DNA of 64,000 nucleotides. It comes from Apostichopus japonicus. Taxonomy: Eukaryota > Echinodermata > Holothuroidea > Aspidochirotida > Stichopodidae. Below the pieces are notes generated by a model, which was given only the letters and a program-made list of their open reading frames with translations, did no database searches and was not told the origin of the DNA. The stretch lies in assembly GCF_037975245.1 (NCBI RefSeq), contig NC_092565.1, positions 7,556,999 through 7,620,998 on the forward strand, in the 5' to 3' direction. A program made the translations under genes and the position numbers. Positions 22,132 through 35,060 of this stretch are shown one piece after another (position 1 is the first letter of the stretch; each line of letters starts with the position of its first letter).

Positions 22132-23467
22132 ATTTAAAGATTACAAATTTATACTGAAAATCTTTTAAGTTTGTATTTAGGAAAGCATTGTATATATGCC
22201 AGCATCCTATTATTGTAAATGCACCTATTGAAGAATGCCCTGTGTGCATTCTCTCTTTTTCTACGCAAAGACCAAAAGAAAAACACATTTTAAGGAATGT
22301 GACCTCTTGTATATTTATTCTCACCATATATTTATATTTTACATCTTCATAAAGTAAAACAACGTAAATGTGTAACGTATTAATATTTACAGCTTTTGCA
22401 CCCGTTTTTGTATTTAACCATGTTATAACCTATATCGCAAGATATGAAGTACACTCTTAATAAGCTGCAATATTTCTGTGAAATATCAGAAAAAAAGTTA
22501 CATTAATTGGAACTTTATGGAAAAGAATGTATGTTAAAAGTCTTCAGTATTCCCCTTAAAATATGCTTGAAAGTCAAGATATAATCACTCTTACTCTTCA
22601 ACAATTATTTGCCACCCTCCAACAATATTCCTTGTACAGTCATTACAATTTGTCAAATCTAAGAAATTCATCCTCTTTATGGATAAACGTTTGAGAGGAA
22701 AGTACTTGTAAACTTTATTTTGACATTTTCATTCACAGGTAAACTTTTATGACATTGTTTTTACTAAAATTTTGAAATGCTTGAAGCTAAACATTTTTGT
22801 TGCCAATACTATGGCATTCTTTAAGCTAAAATGTTGACATTCTTTAAGCTAAAATTTGGTACCGATATGACAACCTGAAAGCTTGGGATAGAATTTCAAT
22901 AAAAAATATAGAAGTAAGATGCAAAAGTCTCCTTGCACTATACTACCAGTAAAACCAGAAAAAGGAAAAAAAGAAGATGAAAATATCATTATTATAAAAG
23001 TGATAAAAAATTATTATTAGTACAAATTTCAGTTTTATTGTTAGGAGAAGATGTGCTATTTTAATTATTTTCCATTCAAGTCCAACATGATAGCGGCTCA
23101 TTTATATAAATGTTTTGAATGATTTGTTAATAACTAACCATAACCTTACAGTTTAGCTAATGAAATGAGATGCATACATCTGACTTTCATCATCTGCATA
23201 TACAGTGCAGCATATGTTACTCATGACACAACATACATTAAAAAACGTAATGTTACACATGACGTACATAATAATACGCAACATACGATACAGCACATGA
23301 AACAACTGCAATGTGACATTTAACTTTTGTCCAAGATGTCTGGCGGAGTTAACGATCTTTGATAATCTTTGGTAACTGTGACCGTCAGGCTCAAATATAC
23401 CCTGCTGCCCGGAAATGAACCAGTAGTTTACATCGTAAAGAATTTGACAAAAGAGAAACAACTATAT
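22132..23467. other. 3' flank of the SLC36-like gene, no gene recognised
   Basis: AT-rich. A minus-strand AATAAA at 23034-23039 could be the polyadenylation signal of the SLC36-like gene, about 430 nt past its stop. A 21-bp motif (CTTTAAGCTAAAATGTTGACA type) occurs at ~22814-22850 and is multiplied in copy 2. Confidence 0.4.
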
Positions 23468-26400
23468 TCAATTTGGGCCTTGTAGATTTTCAATAATTTG
23501 CCTTACAGAGAAATAAACTCCTGTCACCATGCCAACCAGACCGATCGAAATGAGCAGAACGTCTTTCATGATGACTAATGTTGATCGACCTCCGAGACGA
23601 ATGTGGATAAGGCACGGGATAACGTAGGCCAGCATAGTACTTCCCACTGCACCTGTAGCAAACGAGAAAGGTGAGGAAGTTATAAACTATTGTTGGGAGC
23701 TTTCCTGGATGAGGATACCACACTCATTATTTCTTTTATACAGATCGTGTTGATTTCAGTGAAAATTAATCAGAAAGCACATAAAAAAAGAGGATCCCAT
23801 TTCCTACTGCTATTAAATATGCCAAAACCTGTTACTTTAGATATTAGAATAGCTATCACAACACAAGATAACTAGTTTTAAAGGTTAATTCCTTCCACCT
23901 TGCTTTTCAGCTAATTTGTTTATCAAATACAATGAGAGAGTCCTTTTGACTTTATTGCTCATCATTCAAAGCTACAATACATCATCTGTACAGTAAGATC
24001 CAACATTTGAACTATTCTTGAGGGTGTAACAAACTGACTTGTTTTAAACAAATGGTTGCTGGAGATCTGAGCATGTCTGTACGAGAAATAAAGTTTTGAA
24101 CCATTCCTCCTTTGGTCGCTGCATAACCTAATATGACCTTTGACCTCCTACACTCAAGTCTGGGATTTGGAAGTCATGGTACTACAGACCTAACAGACAA
24201 TGGGGCTTTATTTTCTTTGGATCCAGCTGTACAGCTCTAGCGGATCGCTTACACATTCCTAATTCTCAGTGCTTGAACTAGTTAACTACCTTTGCTTCGT
24301 AATCTCACGACCCTAATTGTATCAAACATTCACCAAAAGATTTCAAGAATATCAGAATACTCACCAACAAAAGCACTAAAATATGCATAGCTATCCTTCA
24401 AGAAACAGGCTAAACCAAACTGTATTACGACTATCACTACACGGACCACGATCCGTTTGTAGAAAAGAACCTGCTAGAGAAATGAAAAAGAAAATTCATG
24501 AATCTAGATTGGGAATGGAAGGAGGATGGAACTAATGAAGACCACTAAACTACAAATTTAACTTGCATCAAACAATAGAATGCTATTGTTCGCATCAAAC
24601 AATAAAATGCTATTGTTCGTAGCCACTATGGTGTAACGAAAGTTCATAGTTGATGTAATAAAGTGATGGGTTTATTGCTTTCAGAACACTTCTTTGCTTA
24701 ACGGCTGATGGAGGACAATGAAAAATAAATGGAACGTAACTGACACATTATTTTTAATTCAGCAAATCATTGCTTTACCAAGACACCAATGATTGAAACG
24801 GACATGTTTAACTTCACCTAGAAAGATTTTTAACGAAACTTTGAAAGCACGAGACTATCCATTTTCTGTGTTATAAAGCTGACAATCTAGTTTGAAAGCG
24901 ACTGTTTCAAGCAAAGAGAAGTATTGCTTATTGTGCATTGAATGCCTCTTTTTCAACTTATCATATAACGTATTACACTGCATAAAGCTCTGTTAAAATT
25001 ATGAATAATACTTAAAATATTCTTAATCTGCAAAAACAATAAAAGAAAAATTTGAAGGGGGAAGGGGGTTCATCTATTCTTTAAAAATATTGGATTATGT
25101 AATTTTAAAGTTTCACATCATGAAAACATAAAAAAAGAGGTTAGAACATCTCTGCAATTTTCTTAAGTATACAGCACTTTACACTAGATGTCGAAGTGTA
25201 AGCTAGTGTTTTGCCTGTTGCCAGTGCAATTTTGCGTATAATGGGATCTAGATTTTCATCCCTCCAAACTCCCCGACGTCGAGGGTAATTAACGGTCAAT
25301 TAAATTGACGGGAGGATCATTCACAAAGTGGCTCGCATATGCAGTCTCAGATTTAAGCATCCAAAAAATATCTAATGGTGCACAAATACTAACAGACACT
25401 TTTAAAGAGAAAAAAAAAATTAGTCCTGTCTTTCAATGCCGTACTGTACCTCTCCCCCCTCTGCCCCCCCCCTCATGGATGTCCTCACCAGACTCTCCCT
25501 TCACCACTCGGTTCTTTACACACTGTACACAAAGATATCAAATCCTAATATTATAACGCATACAGTTAATTTTTCATGGCTGCAGTTTTGGTTTTCTGTT
25601 CTGCTCTCTGGCCCATATAGATTAGTCTTTCTTTTCGAATGGAATTGTTCTGCACAAACACTGACCTTTTGAGTTGGTTGTCTGGTGACTACCTCTTCAC
25701 TCTGTACGGATTCGATCGGTATACCACTTGATAGCAAGGGTTCAGCTTGTTCATCCTCATGAATTGCTGTTGGATGGACATTGAGGTAAACGAGAAGGAT
25801 AAGTCTTCTAAAGTTCTGGACGGATAGACATTTGGTTGAACAAATGTTCACTTATATATATAAACATACTATATATATTGTATATTAAGTAACTATTAGT
25901 TCTATAAAAAAAAATGTTAAAAAAATCCCTGAAGGATATGAAAGTGTTAAGTTTAAATCATTTTTTGGGCTTAAAAAAATGAAATGATTTTCCAGAAGGC
26001 AAATGTCAACCTATGTTAGATTCTGTTTATAAAGTTGCCAACGATTTACAGGAATACCAAACTTGAAAAGATAATGTAAACAGCTGAGGTTCATCAATTA
26101 ATGTGACTGGACAAGTAAGTCTAACACACAGATCATTATTCAGCTACTCACATTTAGCAACAAAACTTAATAGAAAATAACATGTTTCCATTCCAGAGAT
26201 ATGTTAAATTTGAATATCTTGAAAACTGGTATAGCTATAGAAGCACTAATAGCACTTCAACTTTTGTTGTTGTTTTTGTTGTTGAAATATCAAGACATAA
26301 ATTCTGCTTCAAGTGATCATAGATCAGACTCTAGAGTTTGAAAGTGCTTTTGCTGTAAAGTTTATCATGAGGAGCAAATATTTGTTAATAACTACCAACA

Positions 26401-29400
26401 ATTTTCGAGGCAATTCTAACACATACCAAGGCTAAACACTGAATTTCAGCCTCTACCGATTCCAGCAATCTTAAAACACAGAGACGTTCAGAAACTTACA
26501 ACTGCCAAAGATGAGACCCTCCACAATTTCCACTGCCACAAAGTTTTGAAGTGGATATGTGAACAGCACTCCTATGCAGATGGTTGCATTCAATATTAAG
26601 ATCACGATGGGATTGGTGTGGCCGGCTAGACTCCATATGAGGACCTGTCCGACGTTATTTCCGTACTTCAGGTACCCTATGACACCCATGAAACAATAGA
26701 TACCAGTAAACAGAAAAAGGGCACCGTACAGCAGGGCAGGGTAAAGACTTCGATTCCCCTCCATGCTGGTCTCAATGGGGATAATCTGTAAGAAAAGCAA
26801 ATATAACATAAATACAGCTTAAATACCAGAAGATGCAGTCGGCTCTTCAACAAACCATAACACTTTGTATTTGTTTTATTTGTGTTGTATTTATTTTATT
26901 TGTGTTGCATTTGTATTGTATTTGTGTTGCATTTGTATTGTATTTGTGTTTTATTTGTGTTGTATTTGTTTTGTGTTGCATTTGTATTGTATTTGTGTTG
27001 TATTTGTTTCATTTGTGTTGTATTTATTTTATTTGTGTTGCATTTGTATTGTATTTGTGTTGTATTTGGTTGTGCAATGTTCCACAAAAGAGGAGCACAA
27101 CAAATGCTTGGAGTTTTATCTTTACAATGATTTCAGGGTTTCTTTTTAAAAGTTACATCCGTGGCGGGTTCTTTATTGATGTTGCGATCGATAGTTTAGT
27201 TAGTTTGTGTTGCATACTTCATTTTGTACAGTAAGCATGTTACAATATTACTAATGGATGCACTCAGTGTCATTTCAATTTTGTTCAGAAGGAGAAGTTC
27301 ACAAGGAAAAGTAATGCTTGAACTTCAAACAAGAGTCAGGCAGCAGAATACAATGAGATGAACTGTGTACCAAGGAGTATAAAGGTGTAAAGAAGTGGTA
27401 CGCGACCTTTTGCCAGTGACTTTAGAAAGTTAACTTTGCATGTGAAATTCGACTTCGCTTGATCGACTGACAAAATTAAAACAAACAAAAAATAGTTTTG
27501 TTATCTTATATTAGTATTATAGTGTTTAAATTAGTGTTATATATTTTGTTTATAAACATGTGTTTCAATTACCATAGTATTTGGTTATAAAGATTTCTTT
27601 CATTAAAGTTCACAGCATATTTTCAGAAGTTTTTGAGGATTTTCCTGGGAAGTTCTCTTGCCCCCCCTCCCCCACCCCCACCAACATATATTTCCATGAT
27701 CCACGTTTTGGTCACAGCTCAGAGTTTATGGACCCCTGGTGTAAAGCACTCATTACATCAAGTGACTTTACTAATTTCATTTGAAATTAAACCTAGGATT
27801 AAAATACCTGAAATATAAAATTTCACCGGACTAGAGCATATTTTAAAAATAGTTGCAAGTTTTTCCTCAGAGAACGAATTTTTTTTTTTTTTTGGAACTC
27901 CATGAAAACAAAATCTTTAAAGACATTTTTGCAAGTGGCACTAAATTGATCTTAATCCATTGAGTTGTTTACCACAAGGAGCTCTGTCCTACTGCAGTTG
28001 ATAAAACAAAACAGTCACGTCTCCTTTACGCCATAAAGAACTTACGGTTCCTATTCCTTCATACGCCGATGTCACTTGGCCGAAAAATATGGGAAAGCCA
28101 GAGAAGTTGGCAGTCCATGTGACATCATTATTTATTTTAAAATCTGTAGAAGAGAAAGATGAGCAGACAATTAAAAGCAGTTCTTGTTCGCATTAAATTT
28201 AGCGGTAGCTTAAATAACCAGGGTAAGAAGGGTAATTCTGTACATGTCTATAGGAATCTTAAATTCCTCCAAAGCAATCAGTACTGACAATTATCAATTC
28301 AACTAAAGTGGATTCGGTACAGTAATGAAAGCCAATCAGGAAACAAAGATTAAAAAACTTTTTTTAGTATATATTCCTCAGAGTAATGACAACATTAATT
28401 GACTGACATGTAAATGGCTGCAACTATTTCCAGTGCTATCTGAATAATTTATGCAATTGGTTAATTGCAAAGACTGTTTGAGCATGAATACACAAACTCT
28501 CATGATATAAGAGAACGTTTGGGATAAATTTGTTCTGTCTAGACAAGTTCAGCTTTCACCATATCTTCCGTTTTGACCACGTTCCACCCCAAACGGTCTT
28601 TTGACTCCATGAATTCATTACAACTTTTTCGACCCATCATCTGCTGTTTGGTCAAAATCAAAGTTAAAACCCTAGGAGTAGCCTTTTTGTGAGTTTGGCT
28701 CTCTGACCTCTTTTGAACCCAAATGACTTTTGACCTTAAAGTTAGGTACAAGTATTAGTACACATTATCTGCCGATCAGTGTGGTTAAGTTTGATCAAAA
28801 TCAAACATATAGCCTGGGAGAAGTCAGATTTTACATTTTTTTGCTGTTTTGACCACTGTTGAGTTTTGACATCATATGACCTTGACCCTAAAATAAACCA
28901 TCATTTAACTGACCACAATGACCAAGTTTGGTGAAAATCAAAACATAACTGTTCACAGTGAGTGCTTTCTCTTTTTATTCCTTCATTCTGAAATGAGCAT
29001 TATATATTAATAGTTACTGTGTCGCAGTGGTTAGCGCCCTGGAACTGATAGATTCACACAAACCCCTTAAAATGAGTTCAAGCCCCTGCTAGAGACAGAA
29101 TTTTAACTTTCTATGTTTTTCCTCCTTCCAATGGTGAGGTTGAAGTATAAGAGACATGCATTACTGTGGCCCAGTGCTCTCGAACTGAGAGTCAGATAAA
29201 CACCTTGACATGAGTTCAAGTCCATGCCAGACACGGCATTTCAATTTTCTGCTCTTTTCCATTCTTCCATTCCGAGGTGAGGTTAAAATGTATGAGAAAC
29301 GAGCATTATTTCTCAAAAGTTGCTGTGCGGCAGAGGTTAGTGCTCTGGGGCTGAGAGTGTCAGACGAACACCTTGTCATGAGTTCAATCCCCAGCCAGGG

Positions 29401-32220
29401 CTGTTTATTCATTGGGAACCAAAATGGTATTTTTACTTCCTTTAGTAAGACACCAAAATTCAAAACAAGTATTGAAAAAGATCAATTATATTTTGTCCAT
29501 TTAGAATTAGCCAGAGACATGGTTTTAGTACTACCATAAAGCATTTCTTAGTAAATGCTAACTGTTGCTAGAGAAGGATAACATTTTGCTTCAAAGATGT
29601 TTTAACTGGTTAATGGATACTTGAACATAGCTTATTCTATTTCATACCGAATCAGTTCATTGACAGGACTTTTCTTAGCCCCTCACCCCCCCCCCCCCTT
29701 TTGAGTTACCTTGCTAACACGCTCGTAGCTATATATACGCAGTTTTGCCTTCGGTAAGGAATCAAAAAGCGTCACCATCTTTGATGCGTTAGTGTCAACG
29801 ATGAATATCTGATCGGTTTCTTAATTTGTAGTTTAACCCACGAGTAGCTGTGGCATAGACTCACCAATGAAAATGATGAATGTGATTGCAATAAACCCAA
29901 GGAGTACAGCGGAGTTGGCAAAGACACTGAAGGGCCCCATATTTCGAATTCGCTTCACCATCGCTAAAGCCATGAAACATGGGAATGAAATGAGGAGAAG
30001 TAGATGGTAATCAACCACATGTTTTTCAGCATCCTTATTTAAGTTTGAGCCCATTGTTAAATATTGCCACCAGGACCTATCCAGACCATCCGTCAACACC
30101 GAGCTCTGGAGACCGCCGCCTTCGACCATCGGGGTCGGCGTTACTATATCATGCTTCGTAGTTCCGTTGTACACAAACATATCGATGGACTCTTCCAAGG
30201 TATCCGCAATGAAGATGAAATAGCTGACGCAGAAACCGAACTGAGTCACAAACAGACTGACTGTGGTCAGGATACACCCTAGCCGTCCTAGGACTGCACT
30301 CGCTACTTCTCCATAAGATATCGTCCTCTCGATTTCGCTCTCGGATATGGATCGCAATCTAGAAGACACGTAACCGGTCAGAGAGCTGGGATTATTGTCG
30401 ATTCGTTCTACCACTTCTCTCTTGCATTTAATGATCATATTACAACAGTGGGCGGTGGCTACCACGATAACCGCGATGCTTATGAGTCCCAGCTGTGCAC
30501 AGAAGAATGAGATCATTGCATCAAATCCTTTTCATTTCAAGTCAAGACAAGAATATTGGATCAAAGTTTTTAAAAGACACAAGTGGTGTATAGACCTGTT
30601 ACATTAGCCTACAACACTTTCAAATTAGACATAGCCATAAACCTAGCAAGATTTTCTGGCCAAAAATAAAGAACAGAAAACCGTGTCAATGTCAACAAGT
30701 GAACAGGATAAATATTTATAGCATTATGAAGAAAAGATATATACGCATAAACGTTATCCAATATAAAAACACAAGCTACAGACTACAGATCTGTTGGCAA
30801 TTTCCATTAATCTAAGAAATACAGTATAGGCTTCTTTTAAAGAAGTTCAAGGGTTTCAAAGGGCCCTTGATTTGTCTGGCTAATGCATATACCACTAGCT
30901 ACACATTCATGAAATGTGTGAAAAGCAAAACAATTTTTGGTTTAACTTTCCCCAAATCATCAACAAAATTGTTACAAAATACAATCAGCCTAAAGCTGAT
31001 GTATTGATATTTACTTTCAGCCGAATGAGTTAAACAGAGAACGGAATTGAAAGATGGAAATTATTTTGGAAGTGTAAAGAACATCTTGACAACCAAGAGG
31101 ACAAGCAAGAGAGCAGAAACAAGCCGACTGGTAAATCTTTATTTTATATGTGGTGTACTCTGGCCAGAAAAGCTGGAGAAAAGGGTGGGGGGGGGGGGGC
31201 TACAGCTACGAGCCCTGGGGTCAATTACTTCTCACCATGAGATAAACAATAAGGAAAATTGTAACCTCATCTCCTAATACACTTAAGAAGCTATAAGAGG
31301 ACTTCAGAAAGGTGGGCCTATTTTCTGGCTCTTTACATTCTTTTGTACCTGATTTTTGTTCAATTCATATGCTACACGTTGTAGTATAATATATTGAAGC
31401 CATAGAAGGATAGTGATGAACTCACTGAACAAATACATGAGTTCGCTGCTTAATGTTCTGACCAAAATGCAAAAGTTGCATTGTGGTTTCAATGATGTAA
31501 CACGAACACTTTTCTTTTTGAATCTGACGTAATGTATAGTGAGGGTGTACAACATACTTGATCTCAGTAATACCGTTAAAAGCAGTGTGATGTGACAAAC
31601 AATATATTCACAATGGCACAGGCCATCCTGAAAAAAACATTGACCTCAACAGCAGGCTTCTTGTACTGAATGTGAAGCATCTGAAGCAACTGTACTAAAT
31701 ATGACATCTGTCATTGTTGAAATATTGTGTAAAACATGGTTTTCACAATTTGACCCCGAATGACCTTTGACCTCCACAAAAAGCTATAGGCAAGTTGTAA
31801 TTAATTTGGTTCATATACATATTAAATATGAGATCTGCCCAAGCTTACCCTCCTGCGATATCGTGTTTACACGGTTTTCACAATTTGACCCCTGGTGACC
31901 CCAAATGACCTTTGACCTACACAACAAACAATAAACTTCTTGCTCTCAATGTGGTACTTCTACACACTAAATAATCTTCTTCAGATATCCTGTTTACAAG
32001 GTTACCATTATCATCAAAACCGAATATGCAGATTATTGCATTGTTACTTTCCCTTTCTCTTCCTTATCAATCTTTTCCCAAACAATATTAGTAATTACAC
32101 TAACATACAGTAAATGTTTGTACGTACCACTAATCCACTTTCTTTAAAGGCAAACGAGACGGTCAGGTAATTTGTACCAATGAATGCCTTAAAAATATTG
32201 GCAAAGTCTTGAGCGATCAT
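23468..32220 (-). CDS. SLC36A-like: SLC36/AVT3-like proton-coupled amino acid transporter, copy 1
   Basis: AAAP-family amino acid permease, expected on lysosomal or plasma membrane. Exons in transcript order: 32220-32128 (coding part; exon edge 32227), 30492-29865, 28143-28046, 26785-26500, 25766-25666, 24470-24365, 23652-23468. Phases agree and the total is 1497 nt (498 aa; human SLC36A1 has 476). Seen: TM1 region FANIFKAFIGTNYL, then LGLISIAVIVVATAHCC, VTQFGFCVSYFIFIAD, FFGQVTSAYEGIG (like FFGTAIFSFEGIG of PATs), PIETSMEGNRSLYP, GYLKYGNNV and FTYPLQNFVAVEI. The C-terminus is an IPCLIHI and VLLISIGLVGMV helix pair. The TM1 glycine motif is atypical (GTNYLTV, not GTGLLGL). The start at 32220 is the first ATG in this frame; 5' exons lie upstream. 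Confidence 0.9.
24134..24146. promoter_or_regulatory. Perfect DR1 motif in an SLC36-like intron
   Basis: TGACCTTTGACCT. The copy 2 counterpart (near 57698) has decayed (TTGACTTTTGGCCT), so this one is unlikely to be strongly constrained. Confidence 0.2.
26868..27072. repeat. Short-period minisatellite, TTTGTGTTGCATTTGTATTG type
   Basis: About 200 bp built from 10-11-bp variants of TTTGTGTTGTA and TTTGTATTGCA. It yields hydrophobic-looking ORFs (ICVVFVLYL) in several + frames and QYKCNTN in a - frame. These are repeat artefacts. It is conserved almost exactly in copy 2 at ~60480-60684. Confidence 0.85.
28540..28960. repeat. Dispersed GACC-rich intronic repeat
   Basis: This stretch alternates short motifs such as TTTGACC, ACCCAAATGACTTTTGACC and TTTGGTCAAAATCAAA. 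Related sequence recurs at ~31720-31930 and, by duplication, at 62160-62580. No coding capacity. Confidence 0.5.
29013..29405 (+). repeat. Tandem trimer of tRNA-derived SINE units (copy 1)
   Basis: Three related heads start near 29013, 29162 and 29319, spaced ~150 bp. The third is the most tRNA-like: GTTGCTGTGCGGCAGAGG, an A-box around AGAGGTTAGTGCTCTGG, and a B-box GAGTTCAATCC about 55 nt later. Its length suggests descent from a long-variable-arm tRNA (Leu or Ser type). Each head is followed by a tail with TTCCATTC and GAGGTGAGGTT-like sequence. Confidence 0.7.
31761..31773. promoter_or_regulatory. Perfect DR1 motif inside the GACC-rich repeat
   Basis: TGACCTTTGACCT. A second perfect copy lies at 31906-31918. 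Both belong to the dispersed repeat in the first large intron of the SLC36-like gene. A repeat-borne nuclear-receptor site is possible; function is not shown. Confidence 0.3.
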
Positions 32221-32864
32221 AACAACCCTATAAAAGAAAGAGAAGAGATATCATCCGATTATTTATCTTGCAAAGTATGAAATGTTAACCATGCAATATG
32301 TTACAAAAAGTCATTTCAATTAACATGTACAGTTATGAGATGTCAGTCCATCGTTTGTTTGAAAAACAAATCTCCTGGTACCTAGCAGTTTCATCCGAGT
32401 GTTCTCACATGTTATGGCATAATATACATATATTACAGTAGATGCCTTGGCAAACTCTTAATAATACAGCTAACACAGTAAGTTAACTTTTTGTCATACT
32501 TTCACAACATTAATTCATGTTACAACTCTTTCAAGGAGTTCCCTTCAAATACCTATTTGCCAACCAGTATTGTTGTTTGGAAAAAATATTGATATTGCCA
32601 TGTTATCTTCATATTTGAAATGTTTGGGCGAGGGTTTCTTGAAACATCAAAATCAGCCGATATTGAGATCCGAGTTATTGGATATCGCTAAAAGCATAAC
32701 ATCTGTGCAACACTAATTGACTCAATGACTTGGTGATATCACTTCTTATTGCCTGCCATTTTGTATCCAAACGGTCAGGGGGTGTTAACATGTTCCACAT
32801 CCTGGGAATAAATTGTTACCACCAGCATCCCACTGATAGAAAGATACTAGGTAACCGATCTTAC

Positions 32865-32894
32865 CGAGTACTCCAAATAGTAAGACCAGTATCC
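32865..32894 (-). other. Candidate 30-nt microexon of the SLC36-like gene
   Basis: On the minus strand CTCTACAG precedes 30 nt ending CTCG, followed by GTAAGA, a consensus donor. Thirty nt keeps phase between the exon at ~35.0 kb and the exon at 32227. It carries no ATG in the transporter frame. In the frame of the upstream ATG it encodes a hydrophobic stretch (ILVLLFGVL). Confidence 0.4.
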
Positions 32895-34953
32895 CTGTAG
32901 AGACGTGACACGTAGAGATGTGATAGATTAAAATTTATTACACAAATATCCAGTTACATTTTATCTAACTTTTATTTTGTTCTCAAAAGAAAAAATGAAA
33001 CCCAAAAGTGGAGAAAACCGTCATTCCTCACACCTTGAGAAATATATATAATAAAAAATGTTAGGACAGAACCAACAGGCTGTAGATTTACGTTCATTGT
33101 TACATTCTTTATTTATGTTAGCCCAGGTAGGTTCATATCCGTTTCAACACTATATTTCAATTCTTTGGCAGAAATCCCTGAGTATATGTATTATATACAT
33201 ATTGTGCACCATTGCTCTACAAATTAATGACTTATCAGTGTGATATGTACCACCACCATTTAAAAAATATATATAATTTTGATAGTCATGATATAATGAC
33301 CACTGTACTGGTTATTTAATATCTTATGGACATTATACTATTTATACACACAAAAAAAAGTGTACAGATATTTGTAAAATGTATACATGTTAATCATTAC
33401 TGATCAATTATTATTCCATTGGTTTTTACTAGTTAATAATTGCACAGAAGAGAAAGGATAACATGATATTGGGTTGTTACATCCATACAGCAAGAGAAGC
33501 ATGTACTACAATACTATAATGGAGTTACATACGGTACAAGAAAATACTGCTTGAGGTCAGAATAAACATACCTGCAAACAAATACTCAGAGAGTAGAGTA
33601 GTCATAGATACTACCTACTCAGGGAATAACCAAGTGTTCAAATTTTGTGCAGCACATTTGAAAGCTTTGAACTTTGTCTCATAAAACTACTACAATCTCT
33701 GTGTACAAATACTGCCATACATCTCTGCACTTGTTTAGTAAATTTGTCCATTTTGTGCATAGCATTTTTTGATGCAATACTGGATGAATTATGCACTGCT
33801 ACTGTACCTCCTGTCAGTTGTAGCATGCACGGTTTGGGTTTCAGAGTCTAACGACCAAGGGTAGCTTAATTCAGTTCAGAATTTTGAAAGCACAAAAGAA
33901 ATTATTTGTTAGAATACATATGTAACAGTTACCTCAAGAATGCAAGTCCTGTGCTCTACCAACAGAACTATCTTAGAGATGACCATTTTCTTTCTATGAA
34001 TCAAGTAACTAAATGCAGTCATACTGTGAGCCTTGTATTATATACTGGATATTTGTATGGCTGGAGAATTAAAGGGTGTGAAGACTCGCGCAAAAAGGAA
34101 CGTCTAATGCAGGTAAATTGACCTAGTTTCGAATGAGGTGTAACAGAAGTGTTAAACACCACCATCCATCCCAGAAAATACACACACAGCTTGCTACCGT
34201 CGGTAATTAAACACTAGTGTACAGTCAGTACATACAGCTGTGGTCAATACCCACAGCACAGTATACAAACGATACAGCGATGGACATCTCAGGTCCAGCT
34301 AAAGATAACAATTAAGGTATCACGATTCATTACTGTCTGCATTTTTTAGCGACACGAACGAAACGTCACTTGCAAGCAACAGAAAGTTAACTTTTTCAGA
34401 TGGCCACACTCGGTTTGGGGCGAGTCTTCAATGCCTTTAACTACACCATTCAGAAACCAAAAAAACTATTTCCAGATTGTCCAAAATTACTCTCTGTAAT
34501 ATTAGCCTGTGGTCAATATAACTATTAGTTAGTATCCAACTGTACTTTATGTAGTGCAGAGGTGTTAAAGAGCTTCCTGTTTAAACATGAAGGCAGTAGC
34601 AAGGTAGACAACTAGTTTGCATACATAATGAAAACTGCTTTCTAGTTAAAACCAGTTTATGGCCACTTTAGCCCAAACTGTGCAGCTTTCATCAGGTCGT
34701 CAGGTTTTTTCATCAGGCATATTATTAGCATCTTACCTTCTGGCTTAGTATAGTAGCAGTATGGGCTTAATATTAAGAATTTATCACATCATTGGGGGTT
34801 ATAGTGAGACATGAGACATGGGAAGACATGCATGTAAGAGTTGTACACTGTTTGAAGGTCTGTGCACTTCTGTCTGTATTCAACATGCTTTCATGTAGAA
34901 CTTTATATAAGCCTACAAAAGTACAGGTCACATTGCAAGTTAAAAAATATTAC

Positions 34954-35060
34954 CGAACACTATAATAGTGTTGACTGAAATACCATACGCCTTTAAGCTA
35001 AATTTGTCGTGGAACTTCATTGTCGTAAGATTGAGCGTTGCTTCAGTTCTTCCCACCGCT
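34954..35060 (-). other. Candidate 5' exon of the SLC36-like gene with an upstream ORF
   Basis: An ATG at 35020 opens MKFHDKFSLKAYG and runs to a donor (GTAATA) after 34954. Spliced to the microexon and then to 32227, this frame ends after about 35 codons at a TGA that overlaps the transporter ATG (sequence TTATGATC). It is either a uORF or a sign that I have one junction wrong. The 5' edge of the exon is not determined. Confidence 0.35.

Noticed and set aside
24555-24620. Paired AACAATAG..CTATTGTT hairpin repeats in an SLC36-like intron
   Set aside because: Short tandem of two imperfect palindromes, varying between copies (AAAT versus GGAT); too small to interpret.
26833-27234. Hydrophobic, Cys-rich ORFs (and the 60445-60846 counterpart)
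   Set aside because: Produced by a 10-11-bp minisatellite that is open in several frames at once; no start context or homology.
29319-29400. Possible functional tRNA gene
   Set aside because: A and B boxes are present, but I cannot pair a full acceptor stem, and it is one of three degenerate repeats, so a SINE head is the better call.
29161-29463. Minus-strand 100-aa ORF (and 62909-63103)
   Set aside because: Translation of the tRNA-derived SINE units.
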